From positions 7,978,890 through 8,042,889 of the forward strand of contig OZ038388.1 in NCBI GenBank assembly GCA_964036045.1: a stretch of DNA of 64,000 nucleotides, in the 5' to 3' direction. Position 1 is the first letter of the stretch. Each line of letters opens with the position of its first letter. Position numbers and translations under genes: made by a program. Below, in pieces: positions 1 through 12,560 of the stretch. The notes beneath the pieces are model-generated. The model had not been told where the DNA came from. It did no database searches and was given only the letters and a program-made list of their open reading frames with translations. This DNA is from Eutreptiella sp. 'Long Island Sound 2002'. Lineage: Eukaryota; Euglenozoa; Euglenophyceae; Eutreptiales; Eutreptiaceae.

Positions 1-1602
1 CTCACAGCCAGCCTTGACAAGATCTATGACGACATGTTGCAGCAGAGGGTAGTTCACGGTCTGGAGGGATGCAACTCGCGATGGACGCAATACGATCATG
101 TGTCTTCTCTGAAGGCGGGTACACTCAGCACAGAGAGTCTGCGCAGGCTGATGCTCTTACGGGTGCTGGGGACTCAACAAGAGAGGGAAGGAGCACGGCA
201 ATCGTGTATGTGGTGTGAGAGGTCCAATTCATTGAGGGCGTCCCATCTTCGTCATCATTGTCCTGTTTTTTACGCAAGGTGGGTACGCATCACAACCCTC
301 GTGGCCAAGAGTTTCGAGATCAAGTGCAGCGCCGCTGTGCGGTGGCAAAGTGATCTAGAGGTCCAGTTGATTTGGGGAGGCAAGGTGGTATGATTGGCGG
401 TGGTGTCGGATGGGGAGATCGGGGAATACTTGGAAGCGACGTCTGGCAGTCAGGTGGTCCTGTTCAGCTGGTCTGGAAGGTATCAGACTACGGGGCCATG
501 GAAGAACGATTGAGGTGGTTCGCCACGGGCACCGGATCCCTTGTTCAAGGCATGAGATGACAGCACGCCGGTAGCCTTAGGAGAAGTCTTGCGGACACTG
601 CAGCAGGTGACGGGGGCCTGGGATCACGAACCTACACATTGACAAGTGCGGGCTCTAATCCCGCCTACGGAAGGTTTTTGCACCTTTTGACTCTGGGCTC
701 TGATTTGCATCCGTAGCTGCCCTCTTTCGTTTCCTGCAGAAAATAGGCTGAAAGAAAGGATTCAACAAGCCGACAATGAACACAAGTGTAGAATTGCATC
801 AAAACATTATTGGCTGCACTTCACATCTCACACAAGTGCCCTCTCAGGAGAGCGCTTATTAATATCGTGACCATTGCATACGAATAACCCATTTGAGTGT
901 CCTCGGCCATAAATTGTCGATCAGAAGTCAACTTGCCTTACATAGCAATAAAGAAATCTTGAAGCGTTCAGTCACCAACTGACCAAATCAAAACAGCTTT
1001 TCTATGGTGGCACCTCCTGCTTGAAATACAATTTCCTTGGAAGCCCCTTTGGAGCCACAATATACGGGGCAACACCTCTGCCAGTAGATGGAGGAGCAAA
1101 ACGTTACTTGCTAACTGTACACCAACGGTTGACAGTAGCTGACAACATGCCGTGAACCGGTGGATGCATGGTGTTAAAGAACTGGCATTCCGCCCACGCA
1201 CTGGTGCTGCACTGCCTCTGGTGTTGCTATTGTTGGGCTGAAAATGAATGTCTGTGCTGCTGGAAACACCGGCCCTCTCACTTCTGTGGCTGAGGGACAC
1301 GTGAATTGCAGTGCCTGATGTTTAAAATCACAACAATATAAATAAACACAGACCTTCTCAGGGCAAAACGCATTGATCTAGCTCCGGGCGAAGGGGTCCA
1401 GATAGCCCCCAGGGCAGGCCCACTATCCACGCCACTGGAATTGGAAAATTAAAACGCATCACGTCCTGGCCCGGAGGAGGGTCGACCTACACACCGACGT
1501 GGTACACGTGGTGATCGCCCACTTTTGACTCGGTGCACGCGTCTATGACCACCGCTTCATCTTGCTGGCCCATCCACAGTGGCAGATCCACCGACAGGAA
1601 CC

Positions 1603-1654
1603 CTGATATCCTTGCCTTCCAATTCATGCAGCCCCGCAACAGCAAGGATATCAG
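1603..1654. repeat. 13-bp perfect inverted repeat (stem-loop)
   Basis: CTGATATCCTTGC at 1603-1615 is matched by its exact reverse complement at 1642-1654, with a 26-base spacer. As RNA or single-stranded DNA it would form a 13-bp stem. Pairing does not extend outward. No gene lies next to it, so a role is unknown; chance is possible on this scale. Confidence 0.8.
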
Positions 1655-2229
1655 CACGACTCGGACAACGGTACTGATCTGCTTCCCATGTCGTCGGCAC
1701 TCGGGTGAGGGACAGTGCGTATACCAAAAGGCCAACAGCAAATTCGGACCTGCCACTCATCAGATCAAAGTACAGACCGAGAGATGAAAAGAAATTTATT
1801 TTGCGAATTGAAGGAGGCTTTTGGATCACGTTACTCCAACTACGGAGCCACCAAGAGGCGGGGGTGTTTGGGGCAGAGAGCCAGGGCACTGGGATCTTGT
1901 TTAGCACAAAAAACGGCTCTGAGTTGTGCAGGTGGAGCGAGGGGGGGGGGGGTCCAGCTGAGGGTCCAGCTGGGGAAGCAATTAGCACTTGTTACTGCGG
2001 GAATTAGACGTACGCGTTAATGGGGGGGGGGGGGCATGTAGGAAGGGGGCGGCGAGGGCCACACAGCAGTTGGTCGTGCCACAGCTGGGTCCTGAGCTCT
2101 CCGGGGCAGGAGAACGGATGATTGTGTCAGCTCGCTGGCAATCTCCACACAACCAATGACCTACATTGCGGGGGACATAAGTCCTGTAGGCCTGTAAGCA
2201 GCCGTGCCATCATCATGAATAATGAATCA

Positions 2230-2264
2230 TGTGTATGTGTCTGTGTCTGTGTGTATGTGTGCGG
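2230..2264. repeat. TG-rich microsatellite
   Basis: Imperfect run of TG dinucleotides interrupted by TA and TC. Confidence 0.85.
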
Positions 2265-3930
2265 TGTGAACGGACATCCTCCTTGGTGATGGTTGAGCGG
2301 ACATCCACGACCGGCAACTCATACGATCCACATTGAGTCCAGTCGGTGTTCTCTCGCTTGAATCACTTTCCACAACAAAATGAATTCTCCATGATGGAAA
2401 CCAACCACCACACCTCGGAGTTGTTCTCTTCTACACATGACGTCCACATATCACATACAATTGTTGACGTAGTTCATGTGGATCACTTACATCACTTTCA
2501 GGGTGTCCAGTCATTTCGAAGGATCCTCGGGACTATCACTCACTCATGCTCTTTGTTTGGGAGTACCCACCGCGCTGCAGAAATCTGATGTAAACGGGGG
2601 CTACGGCATCACGAAGACGATCATTCCCGCAGTTTAGCCCACGCAGGTATGCGAATGGCACCTACCGGCAATGGTACAACGTCTGCAGAGGGGCAACCAA
2701 TGTTACGACCTATATGCGGATTCCATGAACCATGGATTACTCTACAACTTTCACAAGAACATAGCACACTGGATAGCAATTGGCAAAAGCTTCTGCCGTG
2801 GTAATTGCGAGGAATCCGGGGCGACATGCAGACCCATTGACACAACCACATTCTCATTGATGAAAGAAAATGCTTGGCCTCGTCCACCTTCCGCAAGCAC
2901 TTCCCAGAGGCCCGGTTTAGGGGCGCCGTGAACAATGCGGGGAAGTACCGGTAGTGCAGGGCGGCCTTGCTCTTACTCATGGCCCCGCGCCACACTCTAT
3001 GGGAGAAGGGAGGCCCCGTTGTTCGTGTTGCTATCGCCCCTTGTCACGGAGAAACTAATTGTGGAGGCCAACCGTCAGTCCCACACCCGCCTGCTCCGCG
3101 TCCTCCGCCATGTGTGGTGAACTCAGAGGGTCGACCACACCCGTGACAACAAGGGGGCTCACCTAAGCGGCCGCCAGTACTGGCTCCCTCCTGGCTGGCA
3201 ATGAACTTGTCGGGCGAACGCCTAATCTGCACTCCAACGGGGATGGTGCTCGAGGACTTCCACAACAGGACGAAGTGCTATCCTGTTTGCGGCACAATGT
3301 ATCCCAATTGGAAGGCCCTAAAGAGCCGTTGCAAGTTGGTCGGGCACTTTTGCGCACTAGAACCCCTTTTTGGCCAGACACGATGTTCTCCGCGATAAGC
3401 ACAAACCGCCTTCCGCATATTGGGGAAAGGCAACTTGGTAACAACATCTTACTAAAGGCCAAAAAGATGTGTTAAGATTGCCAATTTGTGGCCTCAATAT
3501 CAAAAGTGTACAACAAATGGGGAACAAGCACCCAAGCCGATTATTTACGGGGTTTACAGTGGTTTTGGCCCCCGGCCCCCACATTGTGTGAATTGTTGTA
3601 AATTTTCCCAAAAGTGGCATAAATTTCTGTAAAAATAGTGTAAATCTAAAAAATGGACGGTGTCACCCAACAGCTCAACCAATTACAATAATTCAAAACA
3701 ATGTAATATGGGGTTTTGAATATTGGTTGCTTGGGCCTTGTGACCCTAAGTGGCGTTTTCCCACCGTTTGTATGATTGGTTTCGTGTTTGGAGTAAAAAC
3801 TTTTACATACTTATATAGACAAGCAGGCTGGGTTTTGTTTTAGGTGGGTTTGCCCAAGGCCCAGGATCCATTGCAACTCCGGGTGGGGGGGGGGCCTTCA
3901 AGCCAATTTCCCACACTCCCCCCCCCTCTT

Positions 3931-4905
3931 ATTGGGCTCTCGGGGCTGGGCTCACCAAATGACCTCACATACAAATTCCAACCATCATACCTCAAAAGCG
4001 CAGTGCCACCCCCCTAAGGGAAGGGCGCTGCATCCACTAGTTCAACCCACCTACCCCAAAGTTGTGCGAGGGGGCTGCCCTTTTCGATGCACCCTGACCA
4101 GCACTGTTCTCGGAGGCTTCCTAACTTGCGGGTCTTGGTATGCATATGTAGCACTATTTGACATTGATGTCACAAAAGGGTCTTGTTCTATAAACTATTG
4201 CCATAGCCATAGCCATACTCATAGTCAGACCAACATGAATAGCACCAGTCACACCAACATGAACAGCACCAGCATCAGCAACAGTTACAAAAACAACTAG
4301 CGATAGCAACAGCATGGACCTGTCCAATGTGCAGCTCATGGGAAAGTCCTCTGAGCGCGATGTTGCCTGTCTTCGGCACCTGCCTCCGGGGGACAAGGCT
4401 ATCGAAGCCTGTTTCCCAACATCCCAACCCCTTATTAGACTCTCGGGGCTGGGCCCACCAACATGACCCCACACTCTGCCAATCCACATTCCACACACAT
4501 TTGACAGATCATATCTCCAACACGCAGTGCCCCCTAGTTGCCACTACACCCATTGATTCAAACCACCTACCCCCAGTTTTTTATGGTGGGGGGGGGGGGG
4601 GGGCAACCTCTTTCCGATGCACCCTAACCAAAATATTTCTTGGACGCTTCCTAATGGTTGCAGAAGGATTTGGGTTGCTTGTTGCTACTGAGGGGCCGGG
4701 GGGGGGGGTACGTGCCAAATTTGGAGTGGCAAATTTTGGTGCAAAGAAAAGTTGGCGCCCGTTTTTCACATGGAATTGAAGTTTCTGGTACAAAATGCCC
4801 AACACACATGGACGCTGACTCGTCATTCCGGTTTCCTATGGACCTTTCACTCGTTGCAAATATTTCCTGGAGGTTACTAGGATGCTTGTTGCTCCTACAA
4901 CGAAA
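3931..4905. repeat. degenerate threefold duplication of a roughly 0.5-kb unit
   Basis: The stretch from about 3937 (CTCTCGGGGCTGGGCTCACC) to 4150 recurs from about 4438 to 4665. Shared landmarks in order are the CTCTCGGGGCTGGG start, CGCAGTGCC, CAACCCACCTACCCC, CGATGCACCCT and GGCTTCCTAA. A third partial copy of the end (TTTCCTGGAGGTTACTAGG, TGCTTGTTGCT) lies near 4864-4895. The opening resembles the TCTCGGGG family that dominates 12-32 kb. A simple 'CATAGC/AACAGCACCAG' stretch (4196-4300) sits between the first two copies, and a G18 run interrupts the second. Confidence 0.7.
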
Positions 4906-5215
4906 TTACACAACACACTGCAAAAAGAGCGGCACATTCATCGCAAGGGAGACGGGGGCAGTGTGGTTGGGGTGCGGAACCTACATTAGTTTCGCGATGT
5001 GGGAGGTAAAACGCAGGCAGTACATGCAATGAACAACAGGTCAAAACAAGCCAGAACGACACAACGTCTTCTGTGATTATGTGTGTAATTATTTTTAATT
5101 TGGTCTGTGATGCATGCATGTAGGAAGGCAGGCATGCACGCACAAGCACCGGCAAAGTCGTTCGTGGTTCTGTCTGTGATTGTTTCTGTGCCTGTGACTT
5201 TCTGTGTCCGGCCTG

Positions 5216-5481
5216 AGAGGGCCACGCAACAAAGCGTGGATTGCGAGTCCCTAACCCCAACTCAAGGGGCCTCGCAAAAAAGCGTGCATTGAGAGTCCCT
5301 AACCCCAACTCAAGGGGCCACGCAACAAAGCATGGATTGCGAGTCCCTAACCCCGACTCAAGGGGCCACACAACAAAGCGTGGATTACGAGTCCCTAACC
5401 CCCACTGAAGGGGCCACACAACAAAATGTGGATTGAGAGTCCCTAACCCCAACTCAAAGGGGCCACGCACCAAAGCGTGGG
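5216..5481. repeat. 48-bp tandem minisatellite, about 5.5 copies
   Basis: The unit runs GGGCCACGCAACAAAGCGTG, then GATTGCGAGTCCCTAACCCC, then AACTCAAG. Copies differ at a few positions each. Because 48 is divisible by three, the minus strand stays open through the array and would encode a 16-residue repeat (GLGTRNPRFVVWPLES and variants). There is no other sign that it is expressed. Confidence 0.95.
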
Positions 5482-5650
5482 AAAGAGAAACAAGAAAGGA
5501 AGAACATACGCAGTACCGCGTTCGCCCCCGAAAGAATTAGGCGCTGCACTCGGGCCGGGGTTTGGCTCAGAATGCAGGATCTTCACTGCGCTGTGTAGCT
5601 GTGTAGCGGCCCGTCTTGCTCATCTCCGCTGGAAAGCACCTCTCAACAAA

Positions 5651-5695
5651 GGACATTTGTATAGCACCTCGTCTTGCGATATCTGGCGCTCAAAG
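5651..5695 (+). repeat. conserved hairpin motif, copy 1
   Basis: ACATTTGTATAGCACC, a 16-base spacer and GGCGCTCAAAGG form a short stem (AGCaCC with GGCGCT). The same 45-base block recurs at 29084-29130 and 30172-30221 although the surrounding sequence differs. That points to a conserved terminal or structured part of a mobile element. Confidence 0.6.
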
Positions 5696-5699
5696 GCAC

Positions 5700-8600
5700 T
5701 GCCGGCGTGATGAAAACGAAACAACACAAAAAAAGGGGGGCACCGTTGGCGCCATGCAAAAAAACAACCAACTACTCTTATCTCAGTAGTAGTTCATGTG
5801 CAAATGTACCAAAAGATACTAGGTAGGCAGCAGCAACATGGTACTAACATGGTAAAAGCACAAATATACATCACATGCGGGCAATGTGGGGGAGTGTTTG
5901 TGATATTTCCCAACATCTACTAGCATGCAAAACACATGGGTTCCCAAATTTTCACCGAATTTATAAAAATTTACGGAACTTTACGCCACTTTTTGCGCAA
6001 TTCACAAAAATTTACTTAATTTAATTTACAGCGCAAATTGGATTTGCCCCCCCCCCCCCCCCCCGTTATTAATCAGCTTGCAAGTACCTACGGGAGAAGG
6101 TAAACATACCACTTGCAGCCAAGATGCCCAAAACCGGTAGGAAAAAAACTACATCCGCGTGCCATATGCTACGATATACCCGCCATTGCATGCATATATC
6201 CGCTGCCTGGGGTAGTGCCCTGGAAATGCCACGAAACTAATAGATATGCATCATTGTACCATGAACTTGGAAAGGTTAGGTGAGTGGGCGTATGCAAAGA
6301 ATAATATGTGGCTATCGTACAGAATGTCGCCAAGAATGGCACTTGCATAGCTACATGTCTCAGCCTTGTCGTTGTCCCCGTTACTTTGTGGAATACTAGA
6401 GGAATAGCCCGCAACCAAAAGAGGGATACAAATCAACATGCCTAAGTACCTCATGCCATCGCATGCCCTGCTAGAAACTAGCAAAATCAAAGTAGCCAAA
6501 TGACACGTGCCTTCCAGCTCCAAACGGGCTATGTGAGCCCTAGGAACTTGGTCGGGGGGAGGATTCAAAGTGCTCAGTCACCTCCTGCCACCCCAACAAC
6601 ACGCCTGAACGGCAAAGAAGAATTGTTGGTGATAAAGCTTGCTATCGCATTGTCTTCAAAGAGAGTTGGTATTTAGAATAAAAAAACAACGCATTCTAGT
6701 TACATGAGATCATTTACGGGAGACAATGAATGGATGCGCTTAATATGCCAAGGCATACGTACCTACTTTGATTTTGCTCCTTCTTGCCGATACTACGACT
6801 TCGTACGCACATGAAGCGCACATTGACATTGCCCAAGCTAGGGCATGGCGATTTTTTTTTGGACAGGAGGCCAACTTGATTGCGCCTGCTTTGGAGGGTT
6901 GGCAAAATGGTAGGGGTTGTGGTTGCCACTTTGTCTTCCTTCCACTGCAGGTAGTCCCCATTGTAGACCGGCTAAGTAGCAAGTTTGATGCCAACAGTTG
7001 ACGGGGTTCCACAACAAGATAGGAGAAATGCAACCGTGTGCTTTTCATCCCCTCAGCCGGTTGCCCCAATTACAAGGATGGTTCATCCATTGCTGATATG
7101 TACCCGTGTATTCTGGATATGCGAGAAACGTTAAGCTAAATTGTCTTCGTTGTTTCTTCGGGGGGACTTGCCAAGCCGCCAATGCGCGTGTTAGGTAGCT
7201 GCTTTGATTTTAGGTCTTCGATTGAGGTCCCCGTTTTCTCCGTAGCATTAAGGGCGATGTAGTCAGTTGTATTTCTCTCTCCTTGGAGCGTCGGAATGTT
7301 GTGACACGTGCCCGTTTCTCACCAACCACGCACCCACACCCGCGATCCACTATCAGTTCTTATACGTTGCCAAGAGTGCTGAAATCTCCCATGCAAGACC
7401 TATGGACAGCCCATCATCCCTTGATATAGCGCGTGACGTCTGGTTGCCCAGTACTAGTGCTGTTGTTGCTTCACCTTTAACTTCACCTTTCAAACCCGTC
7501 ACGTTGTTGAGTTGACGTTCACCACAGATTGCTCATCATCGAGGGATGCTACATTTGTCACCTTCTTCGGTGGTGAGCGCACAATTGTGGACAACGGTGA
7601 AGTTGTCAACATTGTGACTCCCCAAACACAAAGAGGCCGGCGTGGCAAAGAAGCAAGTTGCAAGTTGACCAAGTGCTGAGGCCAAGGAAGATATGGTTCA
7701 TGTTTTGTTTGCACCGACCGCGAGGTCACAATGATAAACCGGTTCACCAAAAAAAAAAAGCGCGGGATGCACGGTGTTGTAGTAGTTTATTGTCATACAA
7801 TCCAGCTATCGGGGATTCCATACATGAGCCAATCCCTTGTGGGCGGACCTATTTTACCAAGCATACACCTATGCATGTCCCCATACCGGAAGCAAACTAT
7901 GCACGGCCGTGGATCAAACGCAAAGCATGAGACAGCGGAAGCCCGGCTATCTCACATAAAGCATTTTCATGCCCCAATTCGGGTAAGCCTAGACTAGGCA
8001 CGCGGCGTAGCAGAGGCCAAGGATAATGTTCCGAGGATAGAGTGGAGGTGACATTTAATGCGAAGATTTGAGGCACGGACGAGCTAATGAAAAAGGAATA
8101 CCTGAAATTCATGAGAGAAGATCCCAACGTTGTGTTGGAAATCCGAACTGAGGCTTGTTTCATCATATGTTTTGGTTTTAGTCCAAGGATTTTTATGTAG
8201 GTGAGGATTGATCCCATGAAGTCCCGGTTCCTTTGCAAATGTTTTGATGAGCACATCCATTAATTTTTGAGAGGTCATTCAGTTTGGTGTGTCTCATAAA
8301 CACAGAAGCTTTTTTTTTATTGTACATATCTCCACGTCTCCTCCTGTCCTCACGGTAGAACATGTTTTTCTAGGAGCTAGGTAGCTTTCCATACAACGAC
8401 ATGCCACTACTGGGCCGTTCTACCAAAGCCTTTGTCCTACTTTGGTCCCCCATACCTACAAATCAATCTACCGACTCGCGTGGAACACTGCAACAATTGT
8501 TTTAGCACAAGCATAGTATCATGTTCTTCAAAAGTAGCCAATTACTACTCTTGTGATTCATCCGGCCCATAAAGCGAAGCCATGTTTGTAAAAGAAAATG

Positions 8601-11600
8601 AGCATGAGGAAAGATCACTTGCAGCACCCAGCGGTTGGCATGCTGGCTACCAGTGTTTGGTGGTGTGGAGCAACCCCCAACAGGTCAAGATTCATTGAAA
8701 AAAAAAATAGGGGGTGCGTGAACGTTTGATGACGAAATTCGCTAACCATCGGACACCAGCCTGTGACGCGGCTGCAACGGCCAGGAACGGTAAATATTGC
8801 AAATACTACCCCAATTCTCACATTTAGCTTGTGTGTTGCATGTGACCTACTTCTTTACTTGGATGTGGCATGCATGTGTTACGCAGGTAAATTGTCCGTG
8901 ACATGCTTGGCACATTCCTGCAACATGCGCATTAGCTCGCTAGTCATCAACCCACTGGCGACATGGTTACTAGATGCATGCTAAATGCCTGCAAATGGCC
9001 TACAACAACCTTTTCACAGGCCAGCACGCTTCAAGCAATTATCTGCATCATGCTTGTGACATTCCTTTCTTCTAGGTGCCTTGTGCTCGTAACCTGCCTG
9101 CGACAAGTGACTTACAAATTTTCACCGAAGTACACTCTTGCTTGCAATCAATGGTGCGAATTGGGATTGCATCAGATCTGCACTGTTGACATGCACCGAG
9201 GATTCGATTGAAATGCCCGTATGTGGCAATTGCTTTGCAGATTGTTGGTGAGCATGATCCCTCTTTCGAACCTCGGAAGCAATTGCAATTCCGAGGTACC
9301 GAAGCACTATTTGCAGGGCTTCCAACTTGGCAAACGTTGATTTGTCCAATGAGAAAGTTTCCCGGGAGGTAGGATGTCGTAGATGTAATGTGGCCTACCA
9401 GATATGGGGTTGACAAAACTCATTGTATTTGCCTCTCATGTGACCCGATAGCACCGAGGTTTTTGGATTTTGTGCTTGTGCACTTTGGCCAAAGGCTTCA
9501 CCCTAGTCAACCAAGCCCGGTTGAGCTCGTTGAGATTTGGCATGCATTAGTTTAGTAAATATGATTTTCCAAAATGGTGCACACAATACAAACCCACTAC
9601 TGATGGTTACAACAGCGCACCTATAAGGTGCCGTTAGGTCCATATCCTTGCCATTAGCCAAGTATTGCACCGGTGTGTGAATGCCCATGCATGCAAAGGC
9701 TTGCACTGGAACCCTCGTCGGCCAATTGATCGACAATGGGGTGTACAGCGACCACAACCTTGGTATTCTTTCATTGGCAAAGGTGTGCATGCACAATGTA
9801 AACATGCCACGCACCAGAATGCAACGACCAAAACGACTGGCCCTATTGGCTTTAGAAGTTGGGGTGTGGTGAGGCTTGCCCTTGACACCATGCTCAATCA
9901 TCCACAATCTAGCACCATGTCACAAAATAATACGTGCATCAACATTCACACATCCACAAATATTGCAGATGAGATTGTTGGGGATAGGGAATAGAAGGAA
10001 TAATTCCTCAACAAACGGAGGGTGCTGAACGGGAGGGTTAGGTGGTGGCATTGTGCTTGGATCATAAACTAAGCCGTCACCAGCAGCAGCGGCAGTGTGG
10101 TTAGCTGCAAAATCATCATCACTGTTGTCATCCTCAATTTCCCTGCCACTAGCAGTTGCAATTGTAGCATCCGTGTGCAATTGCTCCATCAAGAATTCGC
10201 TGTACAACGCTTCGGCAAAGTGTGGAGCAGTTACTAACATGGCCAGGGGAACCACTTCGGGCGAAACAACATCAGACTTGGATGGTTGCACTTCAATATG
10301 TGGTGTGTCTGTAGGTGCTGCTAATGAAGGAGTTCGCGAGATTGGGCAGCAACAGCTCCTATAGCCCCATGTGAAGAGTTACTTGAAGTGACGTGTGGAA
10401 ACCTACCATGATCACCATGCATGGTTTGCATCCTTGGTGCCAGCTTTTGCAAAAAGCGAGGCGACATTACTCCACTCTCCTTCCACCCATCCAAGGACTT
10501 GTGGGATGTGGTCAGGGTGGTCATGCATATCACCTCTACTCCTTGCAAAGTGGAATGCCCCAAGCCAACGCTCTCCCCAAACTGTTGGCTTAGTTACAAG
10601 CGTTGTGTGTGCTTGGCAGATTTTTTGATAGGGAGGACAACGATCGGTTTTCCAAGAATACCTTCAACACTGCCCCGAGCAATGCTGCACACCGACCGCA
10701 GGTGCGGCTGCTACATCGAATCCTTTATCGTTGCACTCATTACTTTACGGATGGCGAGGTTGATATGTTGGCTGAAGCTGAGCAGCTCCACAAGGTACTC
10801 ATGCCGTTGACTATTGTTTTTAGTGGAAGGGATGTGTGCCTCCTAAGTTCTGGCTCACGATGTCGAGCGGACGTAGTGACGAGTTTGTGTGGGAGCCTGT
10901 GACATGTGTGTGTGTGTGTGTGTGTGGACAGACGCTCTATCTAAAAATTCATCCAATTCCTTGGGAACCCACCCGCTTATATTGCAATGTATGCTCACAA
11001 CTAGTCTAAGAATCTAGAAGATAATAAATGCATAGTCTGCTGCTCCCTTCAAGATGAATTCCATATGTTCATAGCTGAATCGCGAGTATGCCGTGCACAA
11101 CCATTTTGACAACCTGGTGGGAAATATCGGAAGACACGGGCCACAACTGCTAATGAGTGACGTGAAGAATCCGCAAATGCACAATGAGACAAAGGTTGAG
11201 GGTCTCTGTAGGCGATCTTTGCTCGCATCAAATCGCCGTGGTCCCCTCTGGGAACATTTTGCGTAGTCCATTGCATAGGAAACAACCAGTTTTAGCAAGC
11301 CACTTTCTTGGGTATGTTGCAACTTCGGGCAGGGGTGTTGGGGGAGGTTTGCGTCCTTATGTGCACCGGTTGTTCATGCCCTTTATCCTTTATCCTTAAA
11401 CATCACAGCAGGTTAAAAAAGGGGGTACGAGGATGAGGATGTATGGTACTAGCTCATGATCTTGTGTTGTAGTTGGCATACGCCCCAAGGCTATTGCATA
11501 AATGCAAAATGCTTGTGTTTGTCACCATGTGTAGGTGTGAACACGGTTGATATGTTTCCATGTGATTTGTGTGCACAAAACCAATGGGGCTAAAGCATCA

Positions 11601-12240
11601 ATGAAACTGGATTGCCGCTCATTCCCGTGTTGAGGCCCACATTGTCCTGTGCCGTGTTTGAGAACACCAAATCCCATCCCACAAACCACACCTCTGAAAT
11701 AGACACCATCATTGACATTTTATATGCGCACTGACATAGTTCCTTGGCAAAGGCCATCGGCGGTTCCATATTCATCAAAGCAATTGACCGCAAATACGAA
11801 GCCGCACATTTTATCACTTGGGATGCCTTCAACGCAATCACAAAAACGTTTTGGAATTCACCAACCATTTTCGATGATACTCCAACATCCACTAACTTTA
11901 TACAAGCAACAAATTCAATGACATAACCCACTTTCTCAGGGGGGGCCCTTGCACGGCGGGCCACTTTTACACTAGCCCCCCCCCCCCCCCCCCAGAGACC
12001 CCGGGCCCACCCCTTCCAAACGCCCCTAAATTGAAGTCACCCGAACCACCGTAGCTGAAGACAAATGCAAGCTACCTTCCCTCCACATAAGACTTCATGC
12101 AAAATGCGGAAACGGATGAACAGCGACGGTCGCAACCCCAAAGGTCCACTCTCAACAACACATGTGCTTCTTTCTGTTCAATTGTCCACTACGTACGAAA
12201 TCGGAATAAGCAACTTGTGTGCACAACATGACAGAGTCGC
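5700..12240. other. no recognisable gene
   Basis: Moderately AT-rich sequence with only short, unassignable open frames. Homopolymer runs include C18 near 6047 and C18 near 11976. A minus-strand frame around 9920-10291 has an acidic patch (EIEDDNSDDDF) and a CNICGC motif but no family match I can name. A minus-strand frame near 9122-9349 includes LRYLGIAIA, which is faintly like the region after the catalytic motif of LINE reverse transcriptases, too little to call. Confidence 0.45.
10903..10926. repeat. TG microsatellite
   Basis: Twelve consecutive TG dinucleotides. Confidence 0.95.
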
Positions 12241-12244
12241 TCAA

Positions 12245-12560
12245 TAAAAGCACCGTGACTACGTCACCCGTGCGTTCTCGGGAATGCCCAAACAAACGGG
12301 GACGAAATCAGAATTCGATGCCTACCCGTGCCTTCTCAGGGGCCCAATAGAGGGCAGAAATGCTACATCACCCTTGCATTCTCGGGGGGTCCCCGAACAA
12401 AGGGGGGAGAAATCAAAAGTAGGTGCCTCACCCCTGCCTTCTCAGCGGCCCAAAAGAGGGTGGAAATGCTACGGCACCCCTGCATTCCCGGGAGTCGCCA
12501 AACAAGGGGACACAATCGGAAGTCAAAAAGTACACTACGGGTACCAATGATGCCCCTAGT
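12245..12560. repeat. array of the TCTCGGGG repeat family
   Basis: Four or five degenerate units of roughly 45-65 bases. Each runs TGCCTTCTC(A/G)GGG, then CCCAA, then a G-rich block, then GAAATGCTACATCACCC. It is the clearest tandem example of the family found through 12-32 kb. Open frames through it are composition effects. Confidence 0.75.

Larger units (their letters stand above)
1..3930. other. no recognisable gene
   Basis: Short open frames occur on both strands but none has a recognisable motif, sustained length or consistent coding character. A frame near 3201-3398 (+) contains a CPVCG-like C-x2-C pair, but it is flanked by stops in every frame and cannot be assigned to a family. Poly-G runs of 10-12 bases lie near 1940 and 2021. 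The sequence is of mixed composition and looks like decayed intergenic or transposon-derived DNA. Confidence 0.5.

Noticed and set aside
625-680. T-arm-like hairpin GCGGG-CTCTAAT-CCCGC followed by a T run
   Set aside because: No matching acceptor or D-arm lies upstream; a single hairpin is not enough for an RNA gene.
9122-9349. Possible LINE fragment with LRYLGIAIA (minus strand)
   Set aside because: The phrase is short and neighbouring frames do not align to the LINEs recognised in the window.
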